A stretch of DNA of 64,000 nt, taken from Ailurus styani (taxonomy: Eukaryota > Chordata > Mammalia > Carnivora > Ailuridae). The DNA lies in assembly GCA_002007465.1 (NCBI GenBank), contig LNAC01000163.1, positions 1,206,592 through 1,270,591 of the forward strand. The letters are read 5' to 3'. Numbering within the stretch: position 1 is the first letter of the stretch; the number at the start of each line of letters is the position of its first letter. Position numbers and translations under genes: made by a program. Below, in pieces: positions 1-10,999 of the stretch. The notes under the pieces were generated by a model. The model was not told where the DNA came from and did no database searches. It was given only the letters and a program-made list of their open reading frames with translations.

Positions 1-1387
1 CATATATATAATTCAACTAAGAGTTGCCTGGGGTCACTGAGGAGCACAGTCAGTACTAAGCTAAAATATTTGTTCTCGAGATGCTTAAATGGAGATGTGA
101 CATCAGCACTTGTAAATTATGCAATAAGATCAGCATGTATGATAGTTTAAGATCTGTGAGAGTTTGAAGAAGCATGAAGGTACATTCCTTATGTGTTTTA
201 ATTAAACTTATATGTTAAACAACAAAATTTTATGGGTCTGAGCTTTTATATAGCTATGACAAAACTGTAGAATATAAATTAAAATAGATGCTTCATTGAG
301 CCAGGGATATATTGTGAATTTTATAATGAAACCTCACTCTTGTATAAAAAGATACGCTTTTCCTGCCAAGTTGTGCCTTTCAGAAGCATGTTGCCACAGT
401 CTTTTCCAACATTTCGTTTTTATCCAGATATAAGTTCTGCAGGGAATATCATCTATTACAAAAGGAACAAAATTAAGTCCTGTAGCTTTAGTAGTCTTTC
501 AGTTGCAAGTGACAGAAGACAGAACTCAGAATGGTCAGTGGAAGAGGTAATCCCCCTTGAATCACATAACAAATAATGAGAGATGGAACCTTTGCAAAGG
601 TACTCCTAGGAAGGTGGACAATGGATGTTATGCCATAAATAAGGAAGGTTCATTCCGACAAAACAGGATCAAAGCCACATTATTAGCTAAACTTTCTAAA
701 AATTTTCATGGATTGTAGGGATAAAGACTAGAGAATAACAACTATCTTTTCATTGGAGTAAGCTACTTCTAAGATAAAATGCCTTATCTAGGTCAATTCC
801 TTTGGGTAAGTAAAATTTTCATTTTCCTTTTTTAAAGTGATTTTAGGTATCTTTACTGAAATAAAGTGATTTCCTGCTGCTCTAATTAGCTTCTCATGTA
901 CCTCCCTAGAGATTTTTCTGATGTATAAACGAGTGTAATACATGAAAGTTTTACCTCTCTATTTAGAAATAATCACCATAAATCTGAATTTCTATCAGGG
1001 AACTAAAACTATGTATAAATTACTCTGACCTATCATTCATATATAATTAATGGGTTATCTACTAGTTAGTATCTTTCTAATTAAATGATCTTTCAAGTCT
1101 TCTCACTCTTAAAGGGAGAATTCCTTAATCTGTGTTATTTCAAGTAGACTACAACGTAGAATATATTATCATTTCTATCTAGGAAGGCTTGTATTAGCTA
1201 ATCAAAGGGAATGAAACTCTGTATGAGATTTTTACCATATTGACTTTACAATACATATGAGACATAATCCCCATGTGTATATACATATAGTGTCTTCTCA
1301 ACTTGAAAAATTTCTCTGGATGACAGTCTTTGTACTAAATGATGAATGAACAGAGATACTTTTTAATTTCCACATTTACCTGCTTTG
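1..1387. other. AT-rich single-copy DNA, no gene seen
   Basis: No recognisable gene or young repeat. A 78-codon open frame at 340-576 has no recognisable domain and its length is expected by chance. The part around 500-540 (ttcagttgcaagtgacaga) faintly resembles the start of an old dispersed repeat also seen near 30600. It lies upstream of the 3' end of an antisense L1. Confidence 0.5.
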
Positions 1388-4314
1388 GGGTTTTTTATGT
1401 TAATTCCTGTACAGTTAATATACAATGTTATATTAGTTTCAGGTATACAATATAGAGTCCACAATTCTGTACATTACTCAGTGCTTATCATGACAAGTGT
1501 ACTTTTAATCCCCTTCACCTGCTCCACCCTTCTCCTCACCCAACTCTCCTCTGGTAACCATCAGTTTGTTCTCTAGTTAGGAGTCTGATTTTTAGTTTGT
1601 CTCTTTTTTTTCTCTGTTTTGTTTCTTAAATTCCACATATGAGTGAAATCATATAGTATTTGTCTTTCTCTGACTGACTTATTTCCCTTAGCATTATACT
1701 TTCTTGATTCCATCCACACTGTTGCAAATGGCAAGGTTTCGTTCTTTTTTATAGCTGAGTAATATTCCATTGTATATATGTACCGCTTCTTTACCCATTC
1801 ATCTACTGATGGACACCTGGGTTGCTTCCATAATTTAGCTATTGTAAATAATGCTGCAATAAACATAGGGATGCATATATCTTTTTGAATTAGTGCTTTG
1901 AATTATTTGGATAAATGCCCAGTAATGGAATTAATGGATTGAATGGTAATTTTATATTTAATTTTTTGAAGAAGGTCCATTCTGTTTTCCATAGTGGAAG
2001 TACTAGTTTTCATTCCCACCAATAGTTCATGAGGGTTCCTTTTTCTCCACATTCTTGCCAATACCTCTTGTTTCTTCTGTATTTGATTAAAAACAGGTAT
2101 GAGGTTATACCTCATTGTGGTTTTGATTGTCATTTCCCTGATGACTAACAATGTTGAACATCTTTTCAAGTGTCTGTTGGCCATCTATATGTCTTCTTGA
2201 GAGAAATATCTGTTCATGTCTTTGGCCCATTTTTAATTGGATTGTTTATGGTTTGGTATTGAATTGTATGAGTTCTTTATATATTTTGGATACTGACACT
2301 TTATGGGATATATATCACTTGCAAAATAGCTTCTCCCATTGAGTAAACTGCTTTTAGTTATGTTGATTATTTCCTTCACTGTGCAGAAGCTTTTTATTTT
2401 GATGTAGTCCCAATAGTTTACTTTTGGCTTTGTTTTTCTTGCCTCAGGAGAACGTATCTAGAAAAATGTTGCTATGGCCAACGTCAGAGAAATTACTACC
2501 TGTGCTCTTTTCTATGATTTTTATGGTTTCAGGTCTCACATTTAGGTCTTTAAACAATTTCGAGTTTATTTTTGTGTATGTATAAGAAAGTGGTCTCATC
2601 TCATTCTTTTGAATGTTACCTGGCCAGTTTTCCCAACACCATTTTTTGAAGAGACTATCTTTTCTCCTTTGCATATTTCTGCCTGCTTTACCAAAGATTA
2701 ATTGGCCATACAATCATGAGTTTATTCCTGGGCTCTCTATTCTGTTCTATTGATCTGTGTGTCTATTTCTGTGCCAGTATTCTACTGTTTTGATTAGTAC
2801 AGGTTTGTAGTAATACTCGATATCTGAGATTGTGATACCTCCAGTTTTGTTCTTCTTTTTTGAGATTGCTTTCGCTATTTGTATCTTTTGTGATTCTATA
2901 CAAATTTTAAGATTATTTGGTCAAATTCTATGAAAAATGCTCTTGGTATTTTGATAGGGATTGCATTAAATCTGTACATTGCTTTGGGCAGTATAGACAT
3001 TTTAACAATATTTGTTCTTCCAATCCCTGAGCATGAATATCTTTCCATTTGCTTGTGTCATCTTTAATTTTTTTCATCAGTGTTTTATAGTTTTCAGAAT
3101 ACAGGTCTTTCACCTTTTTGGCTAAGTTTATTCCTAGGTATTTCATTATTTTAGGTGCAATTGTAAATGGGATTATTTTCCTGATTTCTTTTTCTGCTAC
3201 TTCATTACTAATGTAGAGACATGCAATGGATTTCTATACATTGATTTTGTATCCTGCACACCTACTGAATTCATTTGTCACTTCTTTTAATTTTTCAGTG
3301 GTCTTTCATGTTTTCTCTGTAGAGTATCGTGTCAACTGCAAATACTGAAAGTTTTACTTCTTCCTTATCAATTTACATGTCTTTTATTTCTTTTTGCTGT
3401 CCAATTGCTATAGCTAAGACTTCTAGGACTATGTTGAATAAAAGTAGTGAGAGTGCATATCGTTGTCTTGTTCCTGACCTTAGAGGAAAAGCTCTCAGTT
3501 TTTCCCCATTGAAGATGATATTAGTTGTGGGGTTTTTTTATATAACCTTTATTATGTTCAGGTATATTCCCTCTAGACCTACCTTGTTGAGGTTTTCATC
3601 ATGAATGGATGTTGTACTTTGTCAAATGCTTCTTCTGCATTGGTTGAAATACTGACGTGGTTTTTATACTTTCTCTTCTTGATGTGATGTATCATGTTGA
3701 TTGATTTGTGAATATTGAACCACCCTTGCATCCTGCGAATAAATCCCATTCGATTATGGTGAATGAGTTTTTTAATGTATTGTTGGATTTGGTTGGCTCA
3801 TATTTTGTTGAGGATTTTTGCATCTATGTTCATCAGAGATATTGGCCTGTAGTTCTCTTTTATTTTCATGTCATTATCTGGTTTTGGTATGAGGGTAATG
3901 CTGGCCTCTTAGGATGAATTTGGAAACTTTCCTTCAATTTTTTGGAAGTTTGAGAAGAATAGGTATTAACTCTTTAGATGTTTGATAGAATTCACCTATG
4001 AAGCCATCTGTTCCTACACTTCTGTTTGTTGGGAGTTTTTTGATTATTGCTTGTTTCATTGCTGGTAATCAGTCTGTTCAAATTTTCTATTTCTTCCTGG
4101 TTCGTTTGTGGGAGGTTATATGTTTCTAGGAATTTATCCCTTTCTTCCAGGTTGTCTAATTTGTTGGCAAATAATTTTTATAATATTTTCTTATAATCCT
4201 TTGCATTTCTGTGATGTTGGTTGTTATTTCTCCTTTCTCATTCTGATTTTATTTGAGTCCTCTTTTTTTCCTGAAGGAGTCTGCCTAAAGACTTATCAAT
4301 TTTGTTGATCTTTT

Positions 4315-4496
4315 TAGAGGGGCTTGGGTGGCTCAGTTAAACGTCCAATTTGGCTCTCATTGTGAGATCAAGCCCGGTATCAGGCTCCGCACTCAGCAGG
4401 GAGTCTGCTTGAGATTCTCTCTGTCTCCCTCTGGCCCTCCCCCTGCTCTCATGCTCTCTCTTGCTCTCTAAAATTAATAAATAAATCTTTAAAAAA
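4315..4496 (+). mobile_element. Can-SINE inserted in old L1
   Basis: tRNA-Lys-derived carnivore SINE with head ggcttgggtggctcag, a CT-rich body and the tail aataaataaatctttaaaaaa. It is flanked by the 13-base duplication ttgttgatctttt at 4302-4314 and 4497-4509. The host L1 ORF2 resumes after it, so it is younger than that L1. The head lacks a few bases compared with other copies. Confidence 0.9.
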
Positions 4497-4549
4497 TTGT
4501 TGATCTTTTCAATGAACCAGGTCCTGGATTCATTGATCTATTCTATTGG

Positions 4550-6154
4550 GGTTTTTTTTTTTCAGTGTTCCAAGATTCATTGTTTATGTACCACATCCAG
4601 TGCTCCATGCAATATGTGCCCTCCTTAATACCACCACCAGGCTCACCCATTCCCCCACCTCCCTCCCCTCCATAACCCTCAGTTTGTTTCTCAGAGTCCA
4701 CAGTCTCTCATGGTTTGTCTCCCCTTCCAATTTACCCCAATTCACTTTTCCTTTCCTTCCCCTAGAGTCCTCCATTTTATTCCTTATGTTCCACAAGTAA
4801 GTGAAACCATATGATAATTGACTTTTTGCTTGACTCATTTCACTCAGCATAACCTCCTCTAGACCCGTCCATGTTGAGACAAAAGTTGGGTATTCATCCT
4901 TTCTGATGGCTGAGTAATATTCCACTGTACATATGGACCACATCTTCTTTATCCATTCATCTGTTTAAGGGCATCTCATCTCTTTCCACAGTTTGGCAAT
5001 TTTGGACATTGCTGCTATGAACACCAGGGTACATATGGCTCTTCTTTTCACTACGTCTGTATCTTTGGGGTAAATACCCTGTAATGCAATTGTAGGGTCA
5101 TAGGGTAGCTCTATTTGTAATTTTTTGAGGAATCTCCACATTGTTTTCCAAAGGGCCTGCACCCACTTGCATTCCCACCAACAGTGAAAGAGGGGGTTCC
5201 CCTTTCTCCACATTCTTTCCAACACTTATTGTTTCCTGTCCTGTTGATTTTGGCCATTGTAACTAGTGTAAGGTGAAATCTTAGTGTGGTTTTGATTTGA
5301 ATTTCCCTGATGGCTAGTGATGATGAACATTTTTTCATGTGTCTGTTGGCCATTTGTATGTCTTCTTTGGAGAAGTGTCTGTTCATGTCTTCTGCCCATT
5401 TTTTGACATGATTATCTGATTTTTTGGGCATTGAGTTTGAGGAGTTCTTTATAGATCTTGGATATCAGCCCTTTGTCTGTAGTGTCATTTGCGAATATCT
5501 TCTCCCATTCCATGGGTTGCCTCTTTGTTTTGTTGACTGTTTCCTTTGCTGTGCAGAAGCTTTATATCTTGATGAAGTCCCAAAAGTTCACTTTCACTTT
5601 TGTTTCCTTTGCCTTTGGAGATGTGTCTTGAAAGAAGTTGCTGTGGCCGATGTCAAGAGGTTACTGCCTATATTCTCCTCTAGGATTTTGATAGATTCCT
5701 GTCACGTTGAGGTCTTTCATCCATTTCAAGTTTATCTTTGTGTATGGTGTGAGAGAATGGTCAAGTTTCATTCTTCTATACATAGCTGTCAAATTTTCCC
5801 AGAACTATTTATTGAAGAGTGTCTTTTTTCCACTGGATATTTTTCCTGCTGTGCTGAGGATTATTTGACCATAGAGTTAAGGGTCCATATCTGGACTCTC
5901 TACTCTGTTCCATTTGTCTATGTATCTGTTTTGGTGCCAGTACCATACTGTCTTGGTGATCACAGCTTTGTAGTAAAGCCTGAAATCAGGCAACATGGTG
6001 CCCCCAGCTTTATTTTTTCTTTTTCAACATTTCCTTAGTGATTCAGGGTTTTTTCTAGTTCCATACAAATTTTAGGATCATCAATGCCATCCCAAACAAA
6101 ATTTCACCAGCATTTTTCAAAGTGCTGGAACAAACAATCCTAAAATTCACATGG
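4550..6154 (-). mobile_element. Younger carnivore L1, antisense, 5' truncated and 5' inverted, nested in older L1
   Basis: A poly-T at 4550-4562 is the reverse of the poly-A tail. It is followed by the carnivore L1 3'UTR and the ORF2 C-terminus on the minus strand; reverse frames at 4584-4943, 4965-5225 and 5111-5431 include the L1 motifs AKLWKEMRCP and [12 protein letters not shown]. Up to about 6079 the element reads antisense. From about 6080 to 6154 the sequence switches to sense L1 ORF2, ending atcctaaaattcacatgg, which repeats in inverted form the L1 stretch present just before the switch. This is the classic 5' inversion made by twin priming. The host L1 resumes at about 6155. Confidence 0.88.
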
Positions 6155-6684
6155 TTTTTTTTTTTCTTTAGTTTCTATTTCATTTATTTCTGCTCTAATC
6201 TTTATTATTTCTTTCCTTCGCTGATTTGGGGTTTTGCTTTGTTTTGTTTTGTTTTTCTTTTTCAAGTTCCTTTAGGTATAAGGTTAGGTTGTTTATTTGA
6301 GATTTCTCTTGCTTCTTGAGGTAGGCCAGTATTGCTATAAATTCCTCTTTTAGAACTGATTTTGCTGCATCCCAAGGATCTTGGACTGATGTGTTTTCAT
6401 TTTCATTTGTCTCCATGTATTTTTTTTTATTTCCAAATGGATTTCTTGGTTAACCCATTCATTGTTTAGTAGCATGTTATTTAACCTCCATGTATTTGCA
6501 CTCCTTCTTTTTCTCATGGTTGATTTCTAGTTTCACAGTGTTGTGATCAAAAAAGGTGTATGGCATGACTTCAGTCTTTTTGTACTTGTTGAAACTTGTT
6601 TTGTGGCCTAAGATGTGATCTATTCTGAAGAATGTTCTCTGTACACTTGGAAAGAATGAATATCTGCTGTGTGTTGCATGTGCA

Positions 6685-7806
6685 CTGCTGTTGAGACTAT
6701 GCCATGTTTGCCCTCAGTCCAGTTGTCTAAAATGGCTGTCTGCCTGTTGTGGGCAGGGGTTGGTCCCTGTGTTGTTAATGGGCCAGTCTGGGGCCGCCTT
6801 GGGCTTGAGTTGAGTCAGATCAGTTGTTTGCCAGAGACACAGTAGCACGGAACTGCAGGGTGCTTTCCCTGCGTTGTCCCTTGAGAAGCTTTCATTGGTG
6901 AGCAGGGCTTGCAGTCAGACCAGGTGACTAGACCCAGCAGTGTGTGTGGTTATCTTCCCCTCACCCTAAGACAGGAATCACTTTGGAGTGTTCTGGGCCC
7001 TGCCAAGGTGGGTTGTACTGCCACGCCTGTGGCACCACTTTGGATGCGCTCAGGCCAAGGGTCTGTTAGAGGGGGCAAGTTCTCAGGAGAGCACTGTGGG
7101 GAGCGCTGGTCTGCTGTGGGAAGGGTGCTGCAGGCACTGCTTCCCACAGATGGCCCTGTGTATATTCTGGGGATGGGGATGGCAGATGGTCCTCGGCAGC
7201 TACTTTGTTCCTGGAGAAGTCTCCCAACGATCCCTGCCCCTCAAGCACATGCTCTGAGATTAGTAAACAAATCTCCCTTCCATGTACCCCAGGTGTTTTT
7301 CAAACTGCCTCTTTTATGCTGTATCTCCATGGGGCTTTTTGTTTTGCTGTCTCTTTAAGGGCCAGGACTCAGTTTCCTATCATTGTCCCAGCTCTCCCAG
7401 AGCCAAGCATCCTGATTTTTAAAGTACCCAATGTTAAGCCCCACTGATCATTGGGCTTCTCTGGTTTTGAAAGCCAAATGTTATGGGCATTCGTCTTACC
7501 CATGCAGGATCCCCATGCTTAGGGTGCCTGGCTTGAAGATCTGCTCCTCTCTCTACACTTACTGTGTCCCTCCCTTCCTTGCACAGTCCCTCAGGTCTGT
7601 CTGTCTTTCAACCCCATCTCTGTGCTTCCTACCCTCTTCAGCGTGGCCTGTCTCTCTACATTTAGCTGTGGAGAGTTTGTTTTGGCAGACCTCGGGTCAC
7701 TTTCTGGTTTACTTACACTGATGTAGGTGCTATCTAGCTATATCCATGAAATGAGGTGAGTTTAGGATCCTCTTACTCCGCATCTTCCCACTTTCCCACC
7801 ATCTTA
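6685..7806 (-). promoter_or_regulatory. L1 5'UTR-like segment, degraded
   Basis: A GC-richer part of the old antisense L1. It contains elements of the older mammalian L1 5'UTR read in reverse (ggttttgaaagccaaatgttatgg; tagctgtggagagt; actccgcatcttccc). An intact copy would hold the internal pol II promoter. This one is diverged and separated from any ORF1. Open frames of 60-149 codons here on both strands have no known domain. Confidence 0.6.
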
Positions 7807-8641
7807 GGGTATCAATCCCAGAGATTATAGTGAGTTTCTTAAATAAGTTCGAGTCACTAACTTCAGTTTCACGAACAGGTGTCCAAAAATATGCCAAAAT
7901 AATTTAATATTTATGAAGGAGTGTTCACCAGGAGGTACAATATATTTTTTATAATACATATTATTTTAATTAAAATGCTCTGTGGTCTCCACCACAATTT
8001 CCCTTACTTTTAAGATCTGTGGGTCCCAGCAGTTGTGCAGTACCTTTTCTGAGGTACCTGGATCTCAGAGATCAACATGGAGAAGTCAAATCATACAATA
8101 AATTCATTTGGCAGGTCTAGGAAACCCATGGGTGAAAGTTTAATATTTACCTGAATTACTGTTACAAGGTGATATCAGAAGCTGAATGTGGTTGTTTGGG
8201 GAAAGGAAATGGCTAAAAATGATATGTCAAAAATCCAGGGAAAATAACCGATCTTTTGAGTCAGGAAGGTTTAAGAGTCAGGGTATGGCTAGGAGGTAGT
8301 CTCCACAGAAATGGCAAGTAGCAAAGGCAGAAATCTTTGGTCAGAAGAAGCTATGAAGCCAATGCAATCTCAGGGGTCTTCTTTGTACAAGTATCATTGA
8401 AAGCTCAGGCAAGGCCCCAGCATTGTATTCACATGCTCCTCTATTTTTGTAAAATTTTCCAAAGTTAGGCATTTTAAAAGTAGTTGGTTAAGGCCCTGTT
8501 TCTTTGCTCTGACATTCTCCTCCCCTCCCCTACTTTGTCTTTTATCTGGTGATGTTAGATTAGCTGTGACCACTTTGGCAATCTAGCTAAGGGAATAGTC
8601 AGTGGTTGCATTTGGCTCACATATGAAGGAGACTTGATATA
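7807..8641. other. Single-copy DNA, nothing recognised
   Basis: Mixed sequence without a long frame, microsatellite or identifiable repeat. Confidence 0.45.
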
Positions 8642-8651
8642 GAATTTCCCA

Positions 8652-8843
8652 GACACCTGCGTGGCTCAGTTGGTTAAGCAACTGCCTTTGGCTCAGGTCA
8701 TAATCCTGGAGTCCCAGGATTGAGTCCTGCATTGGGCTCCCTGCTCAGTAGGGAGTCTGCTTCTCCCTTTGACCCTCCCCCACCTCATGCTCTCTCTGTC
8801 TCTCTCTCTCTCTCAAGTAAATAAAATCTTAAAAAAAAAAAAG
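8652..8843 (+). mobile_element. Can-SINE
   Basis: Head cacctgcgtggctcagttgg, CT-rich stretch, tail aagtaaataaaatctt plus A12. Duplication gaatttccca at 8642-8651 and 8844-8853. Confidence 0.92.
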
Positions 8844-8937
8844 GAATTTCCCAAATTTGACAGCTACTAAAAATGCATGTGACATAACCAATAAGAAGTT
8901 GTAAAACTATATTATCAATAAAAACAAAAACACAAAA

Positions 8938-9735
8938 TTCTGTGCTTCTGGCCATGGCAGAGTAACAGACTGCACACTTACCCTGCCATAAAGACAACCG
9001 TATCACTGGACAAATAGGTGACAGAGCTGCTTTCAGGCATCAGACTACCAACAGGATTATAATCCTTGAGAGAAGGAAAGCTCTAGAGGTGAGTTCCCCC
9101 TTTTGCCCTGGCTTCCTGTCAGAGAGCATTGTCCCTTCCTGAAGCAGGGAGTTGAGACCCAAGCGGAAAGCAATGGTCTTGTTGAGCCTTGGCCAATTGA
9201 CTGGAATTTGCTGAGCAGGATATCAGAAGGGCAGGATCTAGAAGAAGCAGGAGATATGGTGTCCCCGTGGGTCTTGGGAGGGGGCTGGGCTATACATGGG
9301 CAGAACAAAATTCTGCAGGGCCTAACAGAAAGGAGTGGCTCTGGAGTCAAAAACTGAACTGAGAGGTCACATATTGTACAGTGCTGGGAAATGTTGAGTT
9401 CTCACCCAGAGTGGACAGACTTTGCTAAGCCTCGAGCTCATGCAGTTAAGACCCAAAAAAGCTGCACGTAAGAGCCATGCTATAGGACAAAGAACAGAAT
9501 ACTCAAGAAAAGGATGTGATAATGTTAGGGCTTCATCCATATGAATATTAAATTAAAAAGCTTCAAAGTGAAGATGCAGTGTATCTCTGTAGGTTGACAA
9601 TTCACAGAAGCAGAGATTCCTGGGACACCTGTCATCAGTTAGTGTCAGGAAAGTCAGGGTTCAGCCACCAGCAGAATAGGGATTAGGACAGGGCCGTAGC
9701 CCTGAGAAGAGCCTGAGAGAGAGCAGGCTAGCATT
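8938..9735 (+). mobile_element. Old L1 5'-region fragment (L1M-like), sense
   Basis: It begins with a form of the older L1 start (atggcagagtaacagactgcac) and continues with phrases known from that 5' end (ggattataatccttgagaga; cctgtcagagagcattgtcc; ccttggccaattgactggaa). No ORF1 or ORF2 follows. Open frames at 9057-9357 on both strands are not protein-like. The identification rests on remembered consensus phrases; a family-level search would settle it. Confidence 0.5.
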
Positions 9736-9739
9736 CAGG

Positions 9740-10781
9740 ACATGAGAAACATGACATCAAAGCAGAACCCCAGCCATGACAACAGGACCCCAATTAAGAG
9801 AACCTGGGCACGTGTAAGAATCAGACCAACAGCAAGTGGGACATTTTCAGAGAGAGAATTATTTTGCACTTACTGTGTCCAAGCAGAATTAGCTAGTTTG
9901 GAAGTTAAGTGGTTCCAAACACGAGGCTCTTAATAGTGGGGGAAGATGAGGAGATCGTGTAATCGATGAAGGGAAGAAGCTTGGTGACCATAAGTCTAGG
10001 TTCGAAGAAGACAACAATGGCCATGTCTGGAAAGGAGAGACCTAAATGGCATGAAGGGAGAAGAAATACAGGGCGAGCCCAGGGGCGCAGAGGCTGTGAG
10101 AGGACAGGCTAGAACTAGGAAGGCAGCTTGCGTCCAGTGCAAAATTGCCTTAGGGAAACCATCCCGGGTTTTCTTTCTGCTGTTTTGAATGCACAGTCTG
10201 CTTCCTAATTAGGACCATGTGTCACTCACAGACCAGGATAACAGTGACCATTAGATGCTTCTAAAATTATCAACAAGTGTGTATGTGAAAGAATAGAGTT
10301 GCATTCCCGAGATGACATTGACACTCACTAGACTGACATTGTTAATACAGATCAAAGATCTAATTAACAATCAAAGGGAATATTTTTGCCACACAGAGCC
10401 GTCTAAAGCTGACTGCATCTGAGCACCCTGGCAGTCCTAGGAAATCAATCATTAAGAATCTGCTCTGGATCCTTCAGCCCTGACACAGCCTTGCCAGTGA
10501 TAATTATAAGAGACTGACTGGGTTGAACAACAAAGGAAAGAATAAGCCAACCTCGGTGACTGGGAGTTCTGGAATGCAAGCCTCGCCGGATGCTGTCGGT
10601 GGCAGCAGAGGGTTTTCGTGTTTACTTCTGCAAAACCTGCAGAGAAATAAAAAGCAGAAGTAGAAGACAAAACTGTTGTAAAGGAATAGATTTTTATGGA
10701 CAATTATAGATGAAATGATTGTGTATGTAAAAACACAAGTAGATGACCTTTCTGAGATCATCGTCAAGATGGTTAGCTACA
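9740..10781. other. Single-copy DNA with a possible regulatory-like patch
   Basis: No gene. The part 10190-10545 is low in repeats and clusters homeobox-type and TCF-type motifs: taattagg, ctaattaac, atcaaagg and aatcaatcattaa. This is only a motif observation; conservation cannot be judged from one sequence. Confidence 0.3.
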
Positions 10782-10796
10782 AAAAATGCATGCAGA

Positions 10797-10978
10797 GGGT
10801 GCCCGGGTGGCTCAGTTGGTTAAAGGACTGCCTTCAGCTCAGGTCATGACCCCTGAGTCCCGGGATCGAGTGCCACATCCGGCTCCCAGCTCCATGGGGA
10901 CTCTACTTCTCCTCACCTTCTCCCCTCTCATGCTCTCTCTCCCTCTCTCTCTCTCTCAAGTAAATAAAATCTTTTTTT
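10797..10978 (+). mobile_element. Can-SINE
   Basis: Head gtgcccgggtggctcagttgg and tail aagtaaataaaatctttt. Perfect 15-base duplication aaaaatgcatgcaga at 10782-10796 and 10979-10993. Confidence 0.93.
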
Positions 10979-10999
10979 AAAAATGCATGCAGAAGTCAA

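Larger units (their letters stand above)
1388..7806 (-). mobile_element. Old L1 LINE, antisense, split by a SINE and a younger L1
   Basis: Read on the reverse strand this is an L1: 3' end near 1388, ORF2 C-terminal half through about 4545 and again 6155-6680, then a GC-richer 5'UTR-like part ending near 7806 in the antisense of the start typical of older L1s (actccgcatcttccc). Reverse-strand fragments carry the L1 ORF2 hallmarks [10 protein letters not shown] (1903-2184) and MEYYSAIKKNE (1573-1866). The reading frame is broken by stops and frameshifts. ORF1 and the endonuclease half of ORF2 are not visible, so about 2 kb seems deleted near 6680. A SINE (4315-4496) and an L1 (4550-6154) interrupt it. 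No clear target duplication was found. Confidence 0.85.

Noticed and set aside
340..576. 78-codon open frame near the window start
   Set aside because: No domain, expected by chance, no supporting context.
5424..6038. 204-codon plus-strand open frame, the longest in the window
   Set aside because: It is the opposite strand of the nested L1 ORF2. Its length comes from the L1 coding strand composition and it has no domain.
6909..7358. 149-codon plus-strand frame in a GC-richer region
   Set aside because: Lies in the L1 5'UTR-like segment and is overlapped by open frames on both strands; low stop density follows from composition.
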